From: Astrothelium macrocarpum | Taxonomy: Eukaryota > Ascomycota > Dothideomycetes > Trypetheliales > Trypetheliaceae | Assembly (NCBI GenBank): GCA_021030915.1 | Contig: JAGEMR010000037.1 | Span: 1-64,000, forward strand | Length of the DNA: 64,000 bases | Direction: 5' to 3' | Part shown: positions 11,445 to 20,986 of the stretch, one piece after another | How positions within the stretch are numbered: position 1 is the stretch's first letter | How the letters are laid out: every line of letters starts with the position of its first letter | Translations under genes and position numbers: made by a program | The notes under the pieces: model-generated | Seen by the model: the letters and a program-made list of their open reading frames with translations, nothing else | Databases searched by the model: none | Told to the model about the DNA's origin: nothing

Positions 11445-11490
11445 GCGTTTCGTAGAGCAGCGTTTCATAGTGAAGCGTTTCGTAGGTCAG
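11445..11490. repeat. Three-unit 15-bp direct repeat
   Basis: GCGTTTCGTAGAGCA, GCGTTTCATAGTGAA and GCGTTTCGTAGGTCA follow each other directly, about 220 bp before the start of the secreted protein gene. It may be a chance tandem duplication or a cluster of protein-binding sites in the promoter. Confidence 0.7.
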
Positions 11491-11707
11491 CACCTCAACA
11501 TGGCATCGATGGTCCTCTGACACTTGTATGGGTATAAATATGATGTATTTTCCCAAGGACACTTCTCGTTAGCATACGACCATCTTGTCTTGTCTTCGGT
11601 GCAATTTCTTTCATAACTCTCTTCCCTCTTTTGAGCTATTTGCTGGTTACTCTCACTAATTAAATCTTGTGTTTCCTTGACCCATATTGGCAGGACCAAC
11701 CTTCAAC

Positions 11708-12823
11708 ATGCATTCTCCAATTATCGACTTCATATTGCTTGCTGCATGCGTTGCTGCGGTGCCTACGCCTGCTTCTGAACTGCCGGACTTCAATCTTGTC
11801 CTCAATGCACCTACCCCCAGTGCTGTACGTGCTCCACCTGTTGGTGGTAATCAGACCAATGTCTATAATGTCACGAGCGCCTTGGTATCAGCTACTGCGG
11901 ACGTGACCACAGTAGCAACAGCGTCATCCACAAGCACGACTCTAACAACTGGTACGACGTCACCGACGAGCGCAGCCACAATGGCAGCTCGTTCTTCGAC
12001 ACCAGAGTCTTGCACCCCTGAACCTGATGGATTCGGTCCTAAGAATCTCAGCGTCAGCGAATTCGAGCACTACCGTCAATTCACCTTGGATGCTCTCAAT
12101 GCCCCGACTCCTGCTGGCTATGTGAATAACTTCCAGAACCTGAATGCTTCAACCGAGGCGAACAGTTATCTTGGATTTCACGATCTCAAGTCCTACGATA
12201 CCGAGACATGCGCTCAATTTTGCAACAACACAGCGCTCTGCCTTGCTTTCAATATCTATGTTGAACGGGATCCGTCTGTCAATCCTACTCCAGTCGTCTG
12301 TCCTAATCCTGAGGCCATCACCAACTTCAAGTGTGCTCTTTGGGGCAGTAGCAGTGACGAACCGTCTGAGATCAATTTCGGCCAATTTCGGGTCGACTTC
12401 CAAGTTGTCATTGCAGCGTCAAACGGATACGAGAAGACCTTCACTACACCTGCTTCATGCCCAGGTTTCAATCCACCACAGCAGTTGGCCGGAGCGATCA
12501 CTGCCAGTGGCTACAGCCTTGGATCCAAGTTCTTTCCTGGTCCTTACGATCCTTCCCTTTGCGCTGCGTATGCAGAGGCTCAGGCGAAGCACAATCGCGC
12601 ACACCCTAACAGCAAAGGAAAATATTCTCCCGTGAACATGTTCAATGCGTACCAGGTAAACAAGAATGGCATTCCACAAGGAACATTCTGCACGTTGTTC
12701 ACCACCCCATTATCTACGTCCCTTGGAACATTCACTGGTAGCCGGGTCGGATCTGATTATTTCAGCGTTCAACAAAGCTATACCTACACCTTGACCATCC
12801 AAGACAGCGGGTCTGTCAAATAA
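11708..12823 (+). CDS. Secreted Ser/Thr-rich glycoprotein with a cysteine-containing apple/PAN-like core
   Basis: A single exon of 371 residues. The N-terminus MHSPIIDFILLAACVAAVP is a classic signal peptide. Residues about 25-105 are a Ser/Thr/Ala/Pro-rich stretch with N-glycosylation sequons (NQT, NVT), probably a heavily glycosylated spacer. The core has spaced cysteines (YDTETCAQFCNNTALCLAF, VCPNPEAITNFKCALWG), a pattern typical of fungal apple/PAN-like extracellular domains, followed by a C-terminal half without known domain (CPGFNPPQ, SLCAAYAEAQ). No GPI signal or membrane segment is seen at the C-terminus. The first ATG of the good signal peptide was taken as start. It is probably secreted or wall-associated; the binding partner is unknown. 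Confidence 0.85.
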   Translation: MHSPIIDFILLAACVAAVPTPASELPDFNLVLNAPTPSAVRAPPVGGNQTNVYNVTSALVSATADVTTVATASSTSTTLTTGTTSPTSAATMAARSSTPESCTPEPDGFGPKNLSVSEFEHYRQFTLDALNAPTPAGYVNNFQNLNASTEANSYLGFHDLKSYDTETCAQFCNNTALCLAFNIYVERDPSVNPTPVVCPNPEAITNFKCALWGSSSDEPSEINFGQFRVDFQVVIAASNGYEKTFTTPASCPGFNPPQQLAGAITASGYSLGSKFFPGPYDPSLCAAYAEAQAKHNRAHPNSKGKYSPVNMFNAYQVNKNGIPQGTFCTLFTTPLSTSLGTFTGSRVGSDYFSVQQSYTYTLTIQDSGSVK

Positions 12824-13106
12824 TTGTTTGATATCTACGTGCTTGGAGTATAAGTTATGGGTATGGTTTCATTTTACGGGGCTGGGCGGACAATTGAGTA
12901 ATGGGTGGGAGTGTTTAATAGCTATGTAAAATCTAATAAAATAATATCATCGAGTCAATTAACACGAAGCTTGAAGACCCAATCAAATCTGATGATGTCA
13001 ACGACGCGTCCGCGCTTTTTTCCATTGCTCGAAATCCTCCGCTTCAACCTCACCCGACCTGATCTCATCACCATCCACCCTCCCAAGTGCTCTTCCCCTC
13101 CACACC

Positions 13107-13430
13107 ATGACACCACCGCTTTCAGCCCCGCAACTCCGTTCCCTTTACCGCCGCCTTCTCCGTGAACTTCCCGCGCGCACTCCGCCACAAACCATCCTCT
13201 CGCACCCGTCACCGCTGCAACGCCGAATCCGCGCCGCCACCGCCGGGCTCGATGGCATTCGCCCCGTTGCTCCCGAGGCCGCTGAAGAATTCGTGCAATA
13301 CGCGCAGGCGCAGCGGATGTATGCGACGCTGATAGAACGATACAATCCTGGGATGGGGATGAGTGAAGAGGAAAGGGTGAGGTTGACAGCTAGACGGGTT
13401 GGGATGGATTTGCCAGTTCCGGGGAGATGA
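13107..13430 (+). CDS. FMC1: Fmc1-like LYR-motif assembly factor of mitochondrial ATP synthase
   Basis: A single exon of 107 residues. It opens with an LYR-type motif (LRSLYRRLLREL, residues about 10-21) and ends with the signature QAQRMYATLIERYNPGMGM-EEERVRLTARRVGMDLP, which matches the small fungal Fmc1 family. In yeast, Fmc1 supports folding of the assembly factor Atp12 so that F1-ATPase can assemble at high temperature. LYR proteins of this type act in the mitochondrial matrix. Third positions are GC-rich. The coding frame overlaps several open frames on the other strand, which are shadows. The start is the only ATG giving the full family length. Confidence 0.88.
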   Translation: MTPPLSAPQLRSLYRRLLRELPARTPPQTILSHPSPLQRRIRAATAGLDGIRPVAPEAAEEFVQYAQAQRMYATLIERYNPGMGMSEEERVRLTARRVGMDLPVPGR

Positions 13431-14001
13431 GGAGGATCTAGGGACGAGTGGGATGAATGTGGTTAAGGGGAAACGGATAGATGAGAGGAGAATTTTGATG
13501 TTCTGCAATTTATGGCGATGGGCATCAGTGGAGGGATCTATCAAGATTTTCGGGAGGGATGGAAATAATGTGGATCGGAGCAGTTGTGGACAGTCAAAGA
13601 TGCAAGAGAGACAGGAGCAACATCTGCTTTCATCATTGATCCTCCATGCTTACGGGCTACATGGATCAATGTGAATAGGATGGAAAGGATGCCGGATTTT
13701 TAAAGTCAATCACAACGGGTATTGAGGTCCCAGGCCCACAGACCCTCACGGCCTTCCATAGCAACTTGTCTCGCTCAGCACCATTGCCAACCCAACCAGC
13801 CTCTTCATCATGGCATGACGCCTTTCTTGGGCTCAACGGATCATCCACCCGCTGTCCCACATGATACTTTTCATTTGAACCCACTCTCGCACGAAACGTC
13901 CTCCAGCGCGGAACCATCAGGCTTCGCATCGCTTTCCTCTTCTAACACCCCAGCCCTCTCGAACAACCGCTCCGAATGCGGCATCTCATCCGACGACGAC
14001 G
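13431..14001. other. Intergenic region downstream of FMC1
   Basis: About 570 bp with FMC1 3' sequence and, on the other strand, the downstream side of the decayed 2EXR-like gene. Minus-strand frames near 13870-14100 have coding-like composition (ending ALEDVSCESGFK) but no domain, and may be residual coding sequence of the decayed gene. Confidence 0.3.
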
Positions 14002-14852
14002 TCACTGCCTCAAGCTCCAGCAGCCGCAACACTCTCCGCGCAGCACGAGCACCCAGACCGCCACATCCCCCATACGTAGCTCTTTCCGCAGAGTAGCATT
14101 CACGCTGGCCTTGCTAACGGCCAGCCATTCCCCAACCCGACCACCGACCCTTCCGAACACCGCCTCGCCTCGCACTCCCGCGGCTCATCGTGCGCGAGCG
14201 AAATCACTCGCAACTGCTGGCGTCAGCACGCGCAGTCCCCGCACCTCGCCAGCATCCAACAGCAGGCTGTATTCGGCCGCGAAGACGTCGTTCAGACACT
14301 GATGTAGCACGCCTGGCAGCGGTATCGGCGCGGTGATGTGGCGTAGTAGCAGCTGGTGGCGAGGCTCGATAGCGAGGGGGAAGCTGCTGAGGGGGGAAGG
14401 TAGCCGTTGAGGTCGGTGAAGCGGGAGGCGTTTTCGGTGCAGAGGATTGGAGCGGCGAAGGCGTGGATGGTGTGGTAGGTGCGGAGATGTGCGACGTGTA
14501 GGCTGTGTGGGGTGGTTCTGAAGGCGTGGGTGAGGCGAGGTTGGTTGTAGTAGCGGTAGGAGCTGCTGTTGTTCCGGCGGTTAGGGACATTGAGCCAGAG
14601 ATCGACGACGGCAGGGGGGGATAGGAGGAAGTGGCGATAAATGATTAGTTGGGGCTCTGGTGGGAGCGCTGAAAAGAGGCTGGTTGTGCTTGAGATGGTG
14701 CGATTTCTACATAGTGTGCAATAGAAATAGAGTTTTAGAAGATGTCGAGCTGTGGAAACGATTGTGTGCTTGATCGAAGCGCCACTGTAGTAACAGCATG
14801 AGCGACTAGAGTCTTGGGTATTGCTGTGTGGTTTAACAAGTCCAAGACTCAT
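14002..14852 (-). pseudogene. Decayed 2EXR/F-box-like gene
   Basis: The minus strand reads a typical 2EXR-like opening: LPPEPQLIIYRHFLL, then LRTYHTIHAFAAPIL and RFTDLNGY, which corresponds to the family's LRTCRxIxxEAxPIL block. After NGY the matching continuation (SSFPLAIEPRHQLLLRHI, VFAAEYSLLLDAGEVRGLRVL) lies in another frame. The shift falls at a run of six C (minus strand) near 14392-14398. This second frame then meets an in-frame TGA at 14187-14185, but carries on beyond it as protein-like sequence (EWLAVSKASV, GDVAVWVLVLRG) to 14002. No intron resolves these breaks. The conserved Cys-Arg is Tyr-His, consistent with G-to-A drift. Either a pseudogene or a gene with assembly errors; I favour decay. 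Confidence 0.6.
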
Positions 14853-15054
14853 TTATACAATTCGCGTTTCGTTCATCAAAGCTTCCCATAGTCAAGTCTA
14901 CAACAAAATACTTTCATCTACTCGCCGCTTGCATACAGCAGCTGACATTGTCCTGTGATACGACCGGGCAACCCTGAGCAGCTTACTGACACCTAATGTC
15001 ACGAAATCGTCAACATCTTGATAATTGAAGATGTTTATTGGTGCTATGATATTG

Positions 15055-16086
15055 TCAGGCAGCCCTCGTTGACCTATTGGCGTCTTCAAGCCGCCCAAAA
15101 TCTTTGTACTTTTTTGTAAGTACCGATATCAATACTAAAAAGAGGCCCGCCGGAAACCGTCCTTCCTTATCGTAGAGTTGCTCTGCAATTTCCCAACTAT
15201 TTTTCTTCGCCAACGAAATCGCTGGCCAGCAGTTCCAAGGGTCCTCTGGTGAGAACCTGTGTTTCTCAAGCTGCACATTCCAGGCAATGTCACCCCAATG
15301 TAACTGCTTGTTGAGTACGATCACTGTGACCTTCAGATCCGGGTGATCTGATATAAGACCTTCTAGTTCTCTCCAAGCATGCCTCACTTCATTTTCTCTT
15401 CCTCCACGATAAGCAACGTATTGCCCACGTGGCAGAACAAGCTTCAGTGTCTGGAGATTTCGTGCTCTTGCCAGCAACCTACGGCGTTCAGACAGATTGA
15501 GATGGGGTCTGGATTTAGCATGAGCTACGATAGACTGTTGGATGAGTTCTCGTAACCACACGCTTATCAATTCCCATCTTAGCCTTGTTAAGGCCAGTGC
15601 TCGCCCTTCGATTGGAACATGAGCCGCTGGATACCGAAGGAGTTGGATGTTGTCATCGAGGGAGCTCAGGAAATGGAAAGCTGCTCTCCATCCGAAGCTA
15701 TTGAAAATCTAAACTCGTTGGCTCCATAGAAGATGGAGGTGGAATCGTGCTTCATTTCCTAAGTCAGCTAGGGCGGAAATAGAAGACTCCGCTCTATCAC
15801 AACACGGCGCAAATGACATATGTCCAGTGTGTGTGATTCTGCTGACAGATTCGCTGGGTCGTGTGTCAGATCGCCAAGTCGCTCCATGAAAATCATCGCT
15901 TGATTTTCCTTTGGGTGGCCAAAAAAGGGAAATGTAGGTTTCGTGGCCCACTAGTTTGCTGAGACGGTCTAATCTGAAGACTGTCGTTGCCACTAGTGCT
16001 TGTGAGTCTGGTCTCAGACATATGGTGCCCCATCTGAGACTGATCTTGTCTTCGTACGATGGAAGAAGTATCGTTTGAGGTTGCAT
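15055..16086 (-). pseudogene. Second disrupted 2EXR-like gene or gene fragment
   Basis: Minus-strand pieces read STSIFYGANEFRF, then in another frame FGWRAAFHFLSSLDDN-IQLLRYP and a long C-terminal frame (RLRWELISVWLREL, NLQTLKLVLPRGQ, ending RLEDANRSTRAA). The YGxNxFxF plus FLSSL order is that of 2EXR/F-box-like fungal proteins. Between FRF and FGWR the frame changes within AGATTTTCAATAGC, too short for an intron, so a one-base loss in a T run is the simplest explanation. The N-terminal part (16086 to about 15780) is not resolvable; an acceptor TTAG near 15770 may precede MKHDSTSIFYG. It lies next to the other decayed member, so the two may be a former tandem pair. Confidence 0.5.
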
Positions 16087-16743
16087 CAGAGTCAGGGAAA
16101 TATTTGTAGGTACGGTTTTCAGATTCGAGAATGGTCTAATGCCACGGTAGGACGACTGGAGGGACCGCCGTGTCCCGAAGAATCAAGGGAAATGCCAACA
16201 GAACAATTGTTAGTAATAATTGACAAGGCGTCCACCACAATGATTTGGAAGTCGGACTGTTAGCGTCTTTTCTTGTGCACGCACGCGCCTCTGGATATCT
16301 CAACATAGTTGAAACAGCCCCTACAATACATTACGGAGTATAGCAATAGATGCTGGATACGTCCTGTAATGTTAGTAGCGTTTCTGGGTATTTTTGGCTG
16401 CGGATCTCTGCGCCTTGAGGTGAGAACGTTCATTTCGGTTTTAAAGGTGGGAGCAACTGTTCAAAATGGCAGAGGGAAATAGTACAAACTAACGTGAGAT
16501 GCGAGTGAAACCCTACTGATTTGGATTTTGCTCGTTGTCGACGTGGATCCAATGGTTGATTAGATGTGTATTGCTTCTTGATCAGCAATGACATGACAAG
16601 TTTCGTAAGCAGGTTAACCGTTACAAGCAGAATCAAGAAGTCTAGAATTTAATGGTGCACTAATGTCGGGAAAGCAACAGTGAAATCAGCAAGCCCATAT
16701 GTGGTTGTATGAGTGACTCTTGGTAGAAATGACGAGTAAGCTG
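16087..16743. other. Intergenic region
   Basis: About 660 bp between two minus-strand genes. It should include the 3' end of the reductase gene and any promoter of the disrupted gene. No coding or repeat signal was recognised. Confidence 0.35.
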
Positions 16744-18135
16744 CTAAGCAGATTTGACTGTGACTTTTGGCAGTGGCGGCAACATTTTGAGCCGAACAAA
16801 GTCTTCAAACACTTCGAAGATCGATTCTTTACTGTCCACAAATCCATGCCAGCCACGCTTGCGGGCTTTGTCCAAACTAAAGACAATTAGTGGGTGGTCG
16901 TCAATGTCATTTCAGTGATCAATCTTGCCTTAAATTCATACCCGCGCTTGACATCAAAGCAAAATCTGCTGGCAAAAAAACACGGTCTACATCTCGCAGC
17001 TGCTTCTCAGTGAGACCATGTTCTTGGGCAAGCTCCTTCCACGCATTCTCAACATCAGGACGTCTTGCCCACTCGGCGAGCAAGAACGTGTAGCGCATTT
17101 TGGCTGGCGGTCCAAATCCTCGTGGAACCTCCTTCCGTGCCGGTATTTCCTTGTACTGCGCATTTTCATCTGGTTTCGTGTATTCAATCCCATACCAGCT
17201 AGCCAACTTCGGCCAGAATTTGCCCCATGTGAATGCGCTATCGTCAGTGATGTTGAACGCTTCGTTGGCAACGTGATCCGTAAGAACACTCCATTCCCCG
17301 AAATACCCATTCAGCATTGCGCTGCTTTGATCAAACTTAGTCTCCCAAGCAGCAAGGTCAGAAGGATATTTCAAGGGTTCACCGAGCCGTTTGCAGACCG
17401 TGGCATAAATCGCTAGCGGATAGCATAAATTTACAGCGCCATCAGGAACGGCCCCAAGGATATACGATGGTCGGACTACATTCCAACCAACGTCATACTT
17501 TCTGCAATAGTTGAACAGTAAGTCTTCTTGGGAGTAATAGAAGTTTGACTCGATGAGTACACGAGGATCATCTTCCTCATTTGGCACGGTAGATGGACCT
17601 AGATGAATGCTGCAGTAATCTATATCAGTTCGGTGTACTGTTTGAATGTCAGAGCGATTCACCCATAATGCTTTGCTCCAGTTTGTAACATTATCCTCTT
17701 TGGTTTGACTTTTGCAAGACTCAGGGCTTCCAAGAAATTGGACAGTAGTTCTGCATTGACTCTTGTCATTTCCTCGGGATCAAACCACAGCCCTCCGCCT
17801 TCTTTTTGATCTGGTAAAACGTAGCTGTAGAAGAAGATATAATCGGCTTTCACACGGTTTTCTTTGAGGATATCTGCAATCTGCTCTGGCTTCTTTAAGA
17901 AATCTAATGGGATGTGTTCCGCATGTGCTGGTAGACCTTCTGGAATGGCTGGAGGCCGTCTTGATAGACAATATATCTTTTTCCAGCGCTCAGGACTTTG
18001 GGCAAGAACCCGCAGCATGTGGTTCCCAGAGATGCCATTAGCTCCAGTGATGATGGCTGTCAGCCCTTCAAGGTTCTCTGGGTATACTGGGAGGCCGCGG
18101 TAGATGTTACGGGTTTGTATAATTTGGGTCGCCAT
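16744..18135 (-). CDS. PRISE-type (progesterone 5-beta-reductase / iridoid-synthase-like) NAD(P)-dependent SDR reductase
   Basis: Three exons (18135-17663, 17609-16953, 16876-16744) give 420 residues. The N-terminal Rossmann motif TGANGISGNHM is at 30-40. The atypical SDR active-site pair of the PRISE group is visible: Lys155 in QTGAKHYG and Tyr183 in ESNFYYSQED, followed by NVVRPSYILG. PRISE enzymes reduce enone double bonds; fungal members occur both in general metabolism and in secondary-metabolite clusters, and the substrate here is unknown. Intron 1 (GTGAATC to TGCAG) is clear. For intron 2 the better-looking GTATGA donor would break the frame; only the weaker GTCAAG donor keeps it and gives ALI-LDKARKRGWHGF, as the family expects. 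That junction is the least certain part. Confidence 0.82.
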
Positions 18136-19177
18136 CGACTAGAAGTCTCCTAGATACAATGCTATTTGGAGAGGTTAAACGCCCACAAGGTCTTCGACTC
18201 GCTTTAATAAGTACACCATCAAGGTACGTCCGATGGCCAGCTTGTGATCGACGCATCTTTCGGGTCCATGCTCATACGGTTTAATTGAATATGAAATTAA
18301 GTTCAAAAGAGATTTACCAATGACAGGCCATACTGAGTACGATTCGGAGAAGATTATTGCGGTTCATCGTATGAGAAAGTATTCCATCAGCCTTAGCTCC
18401 AGACAACACATCGGCGTAACCACGCCAAAAGTTCGGCTGATGTGACTTTGGTGTATCTTTTCAGCTAATCAGTCGAATAAGCTATGGTTTAAGTTCAAGC
18501 CAGATTGACGAAAGTTGGACCTAGTTTAACGATGATATCTATCTCGATTAAATTATGAGAGTTGAGAATAGACAGTTGGAGATTCTAACCACATCAGATT
18601 GAGATGTAGTCATATTGGCCGAATTTTTAGCGTCATTACGCGGATGTGTACATTCCCGTAGCTCATGAGAATGACTTATGTCAATGTGATCAACGGCGCT
18701 GGCCACCGGCCATGAGTTGGTGGGGTAGAACAAGATGTGGAGCTTAATTTTGTTGTTACGTAGATGAGGGGATGCTTTTCGAGAGCTGGATCCGTGGCTG
18801 GATCTGTAGCTGGATCTACGACTGCTTCTCCGAGGTTCTATTGCCCGGACAAAGCTGAATAATGATAGTTTCTGTTGATGAATGTCAAAAGCTCTGCTGT
18901 ACAAGTTGCTTCGCTAAAATTGAAAAACGATGTAATGCTCTCACTAGACAAGTACGTCGTTCTAGGTGCTTCAGGACAAGAGCTTCGAGTTTTGTTGGAT
19001 CCAATGAACTTTGCATCGTGCTATGGTTTGGTACTGAGACATCTCGTACGGGGTAAATGCAGATGCATTTTCCCTCTATAGCCCCATTATACTGCTAATG
19101 CAGGATTTAAAAATATAAAATCGGGTATATGTAACACAGTATTTCTCTTCGAATGCATGAAGATGGTGCTGGTTTGA
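18136..19177. other. Intergenic region
   Basis: About 1 kb holding the reductase promoter and the 3' flank of VPS60. Composition is AT-rich, with several short frames on both strands but no domain, repeat or RNA that I recognise. Confidence 0.4.
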
Positions 19178-19875
19178 TCAACCGGCTGCCTCCTTGACCT
19201 TGTTCTGTTCCGGTGGCTCATCAACAAATTCAGGCACCTTATTTGTCTCATCCAGCATGAACGCCGGCACTCCTTCTGTCTCTCCGACTCCATTTAGCTC
19301 GACTTCATCTCCCAACGCTTCCAATTCAGCGTCGAGCTCGGCTTCATCAACGTCTTCTGGGACATCGTAACTTCGACTTATGCTCTCTTGGATGTCGTTG
19401 CCCATGTCCATTAGATCCGCCATCTCGTCCTGTAGCTTCTCAATTTTGTCAATGTTGACCTTGCCATATTGTTTCTTAAGTTCCTTTGTTGTCGTTTTCA
19501 TGGCATCAACGGTAGTCATTGTATTCTTTAGGTTGTCCTGCATCATTCCCGCTTGCTCCATGTTCCAAGACTGCTGTTGTAGCTGGTCCCTCTGTGACTC
19601 GTACATCTTGCGCTGTTGCAAGACTTTCAGTGCTTTCTGTTTTATAGCAGACTTGCCAGGTCCATCACGCATCTTTGCCATTCGCTGTTGGTACGTGGTG
19701 AGCTCGCCATTTAGCTTTGCAAGCTTCACATCGATCGACTCAATACGACTATCGACCTTTGCTATGTTAGATAATCTATAAAGAATGAAAGGACAATATT
19801 GCAGCCTACGTTCGATATTGCACTGTTCAATGTCGGCTTAGGTGCGGAGCTCTTGGCTCCAAAGAGGCGATTCAT
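19178..19875 (-). CDS. VPS60: Vps60 / CHMP5-type ESCRT-III-associated Snf7-family protein
   Basis: Two exons (19875-19810, 19756-19178) give 214 residues, close to the normal CHMP5/Vps60 size. The N-terminus MNRLFGAKSSAPKPTLNSAI is the family signature, followed by long charged helices (IDVKLAKLNGELTTYQQRM, LKVLQQRKMYESQRDQL) and an acidic C-terminal tail ending in DETNKVPEFVDEPP, the region that in this family contacts Vta1/LIP5. The protein acts at endosomes in multivesicular-body sorting together with Vta1 and Vps4. The intron has a GTAGGC donor, CTAAC branch and AAAG acceptor. It is head-to-head with the SAPS gene across 1.1 kb. Confidence 0.93.
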
Positions 19876-20986
19876 AATGGTGTCGCGAGCGCTTCAAATG
19901 TCGGAAATAAAGATGCAGAGCCTTCACGTCAGCGCAAGTCTCTCAAAAGAGTTGGTATGGATTGTGAAACAGCAATGTTTCTAAAGGGTGACCGGGAGGA
20001 AGACTGGGTACTTATAAGGTCCGGGCCGCTTTTTCCCTACCAAAGTCCCCGGACTCTGTACGAACGGATTCGGAAAATCAGATTAGAAGCATCAAAGCTG
20101 CGGCACATATCACACATCACCGGACACCTTACATGCTAGCAGATGAAATACATGGAAGGATTGACATTGAATGTATACAAATTCCGACTCATGGCGAACG
20201 CGAGCAGATTATACAAGCCACTCCACAAGCACGTGCGATTTTCGCATGGAGAGGGTCAGGCAGGGTGTCGCGACATCAGGCGAAAGAGATCAGCCTTTTT
20301 TAAATTGCTGTCGACATGGATCAAGATTTCAGGAGAATTTCTGTGCAGAAGGACCGAGCTTTGTAGGCAATGAAGGCATGATCTGCAAGAATGGGAATTT
20401 GTAAGCTTAAGCGCATCGCCTGTCGCAAATGCGTTGTAATCCAGTCGGACATCTGAGAGAGGGTAAAGAGGACGGACTCATTGTACAATGTAATGAATTA
20501 AAATGAAGTGTCTCGTGACGGTGTCGGAAGACCTTCATGGGTTGATGGTGCAAAAGGTGTAGACAACGTGGACCCTGCTTCGCGCGTGGTAGCCCGGGCG
20601 TACTAGCAAAACCTCACCTCATCCATTCTCTCACCGTTAAGCTCTCCATACCATTCGATCTCGTTCCCAGTACGCCCTATACACTCGGTCAGTGCTTGGC
20701 TTCTTTCCAATGCCCTCCCAAAAAAGTTCCGCCCCTTGCCATCTTCCATGTGAATGGAGAAACCGACTCGCTGACTAGACAATCTTTACCAGTGAGACAC
20801 TTCTTGCAATCAAGAGTTGCCTACACCGTCTTGTCCAAACGGATAGCTTTACCTTACTTCCGGACCACTCAATCGACTTTACGAACCTAAAAACTCTGCG
20901 CCGTTCGCATGGGAACCTCAACCACGTGTTCTCCTCTCTTTACTGATCGTTTGGAGTCCTCGGGGTTGGACGTCACATAATCAACC
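19876..20986. promoter_or_regulatory. Divergent promoter region between VPS60 and the SAPS gene
   Basis: A 1.1 kb region between two divergent start codons. Pyrimidine-rich tracts near 20620-20660 and 20930-20945 lie on the SAPS side, as is common upstream of fungal starts. Short frames around 19957-20404 have no recognisable domain. No gene is called here. Confidence 0.4.

Larger units (their letters stand above)
10448..11707. other. Intergenic region with short tandem repeats
   Basis: About 1.26 kb between two divergent genes. It carries a five-unit 21-bp minisatellite and a three-unit 15-bp repeat, listed separately. The rest has no coding signal; the part next to 11707 should be promoter and leader of the secreted protein gene. 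Confidence 0.45.

Noticed and set aside
13722..14302. Plus-strand Ser/Pro-rich frames
   Set aside because: Low complexity caused by GC-rich antisense of the decayed 2EXR-like gene; no good start or domain.
16877..16941. Intron 2 of the reductase with the stronger GTATGA donor
   Set aside because: It breaks the frame and loses the conserved LDKARKRGWHGF end; GTCAAG keeps both.
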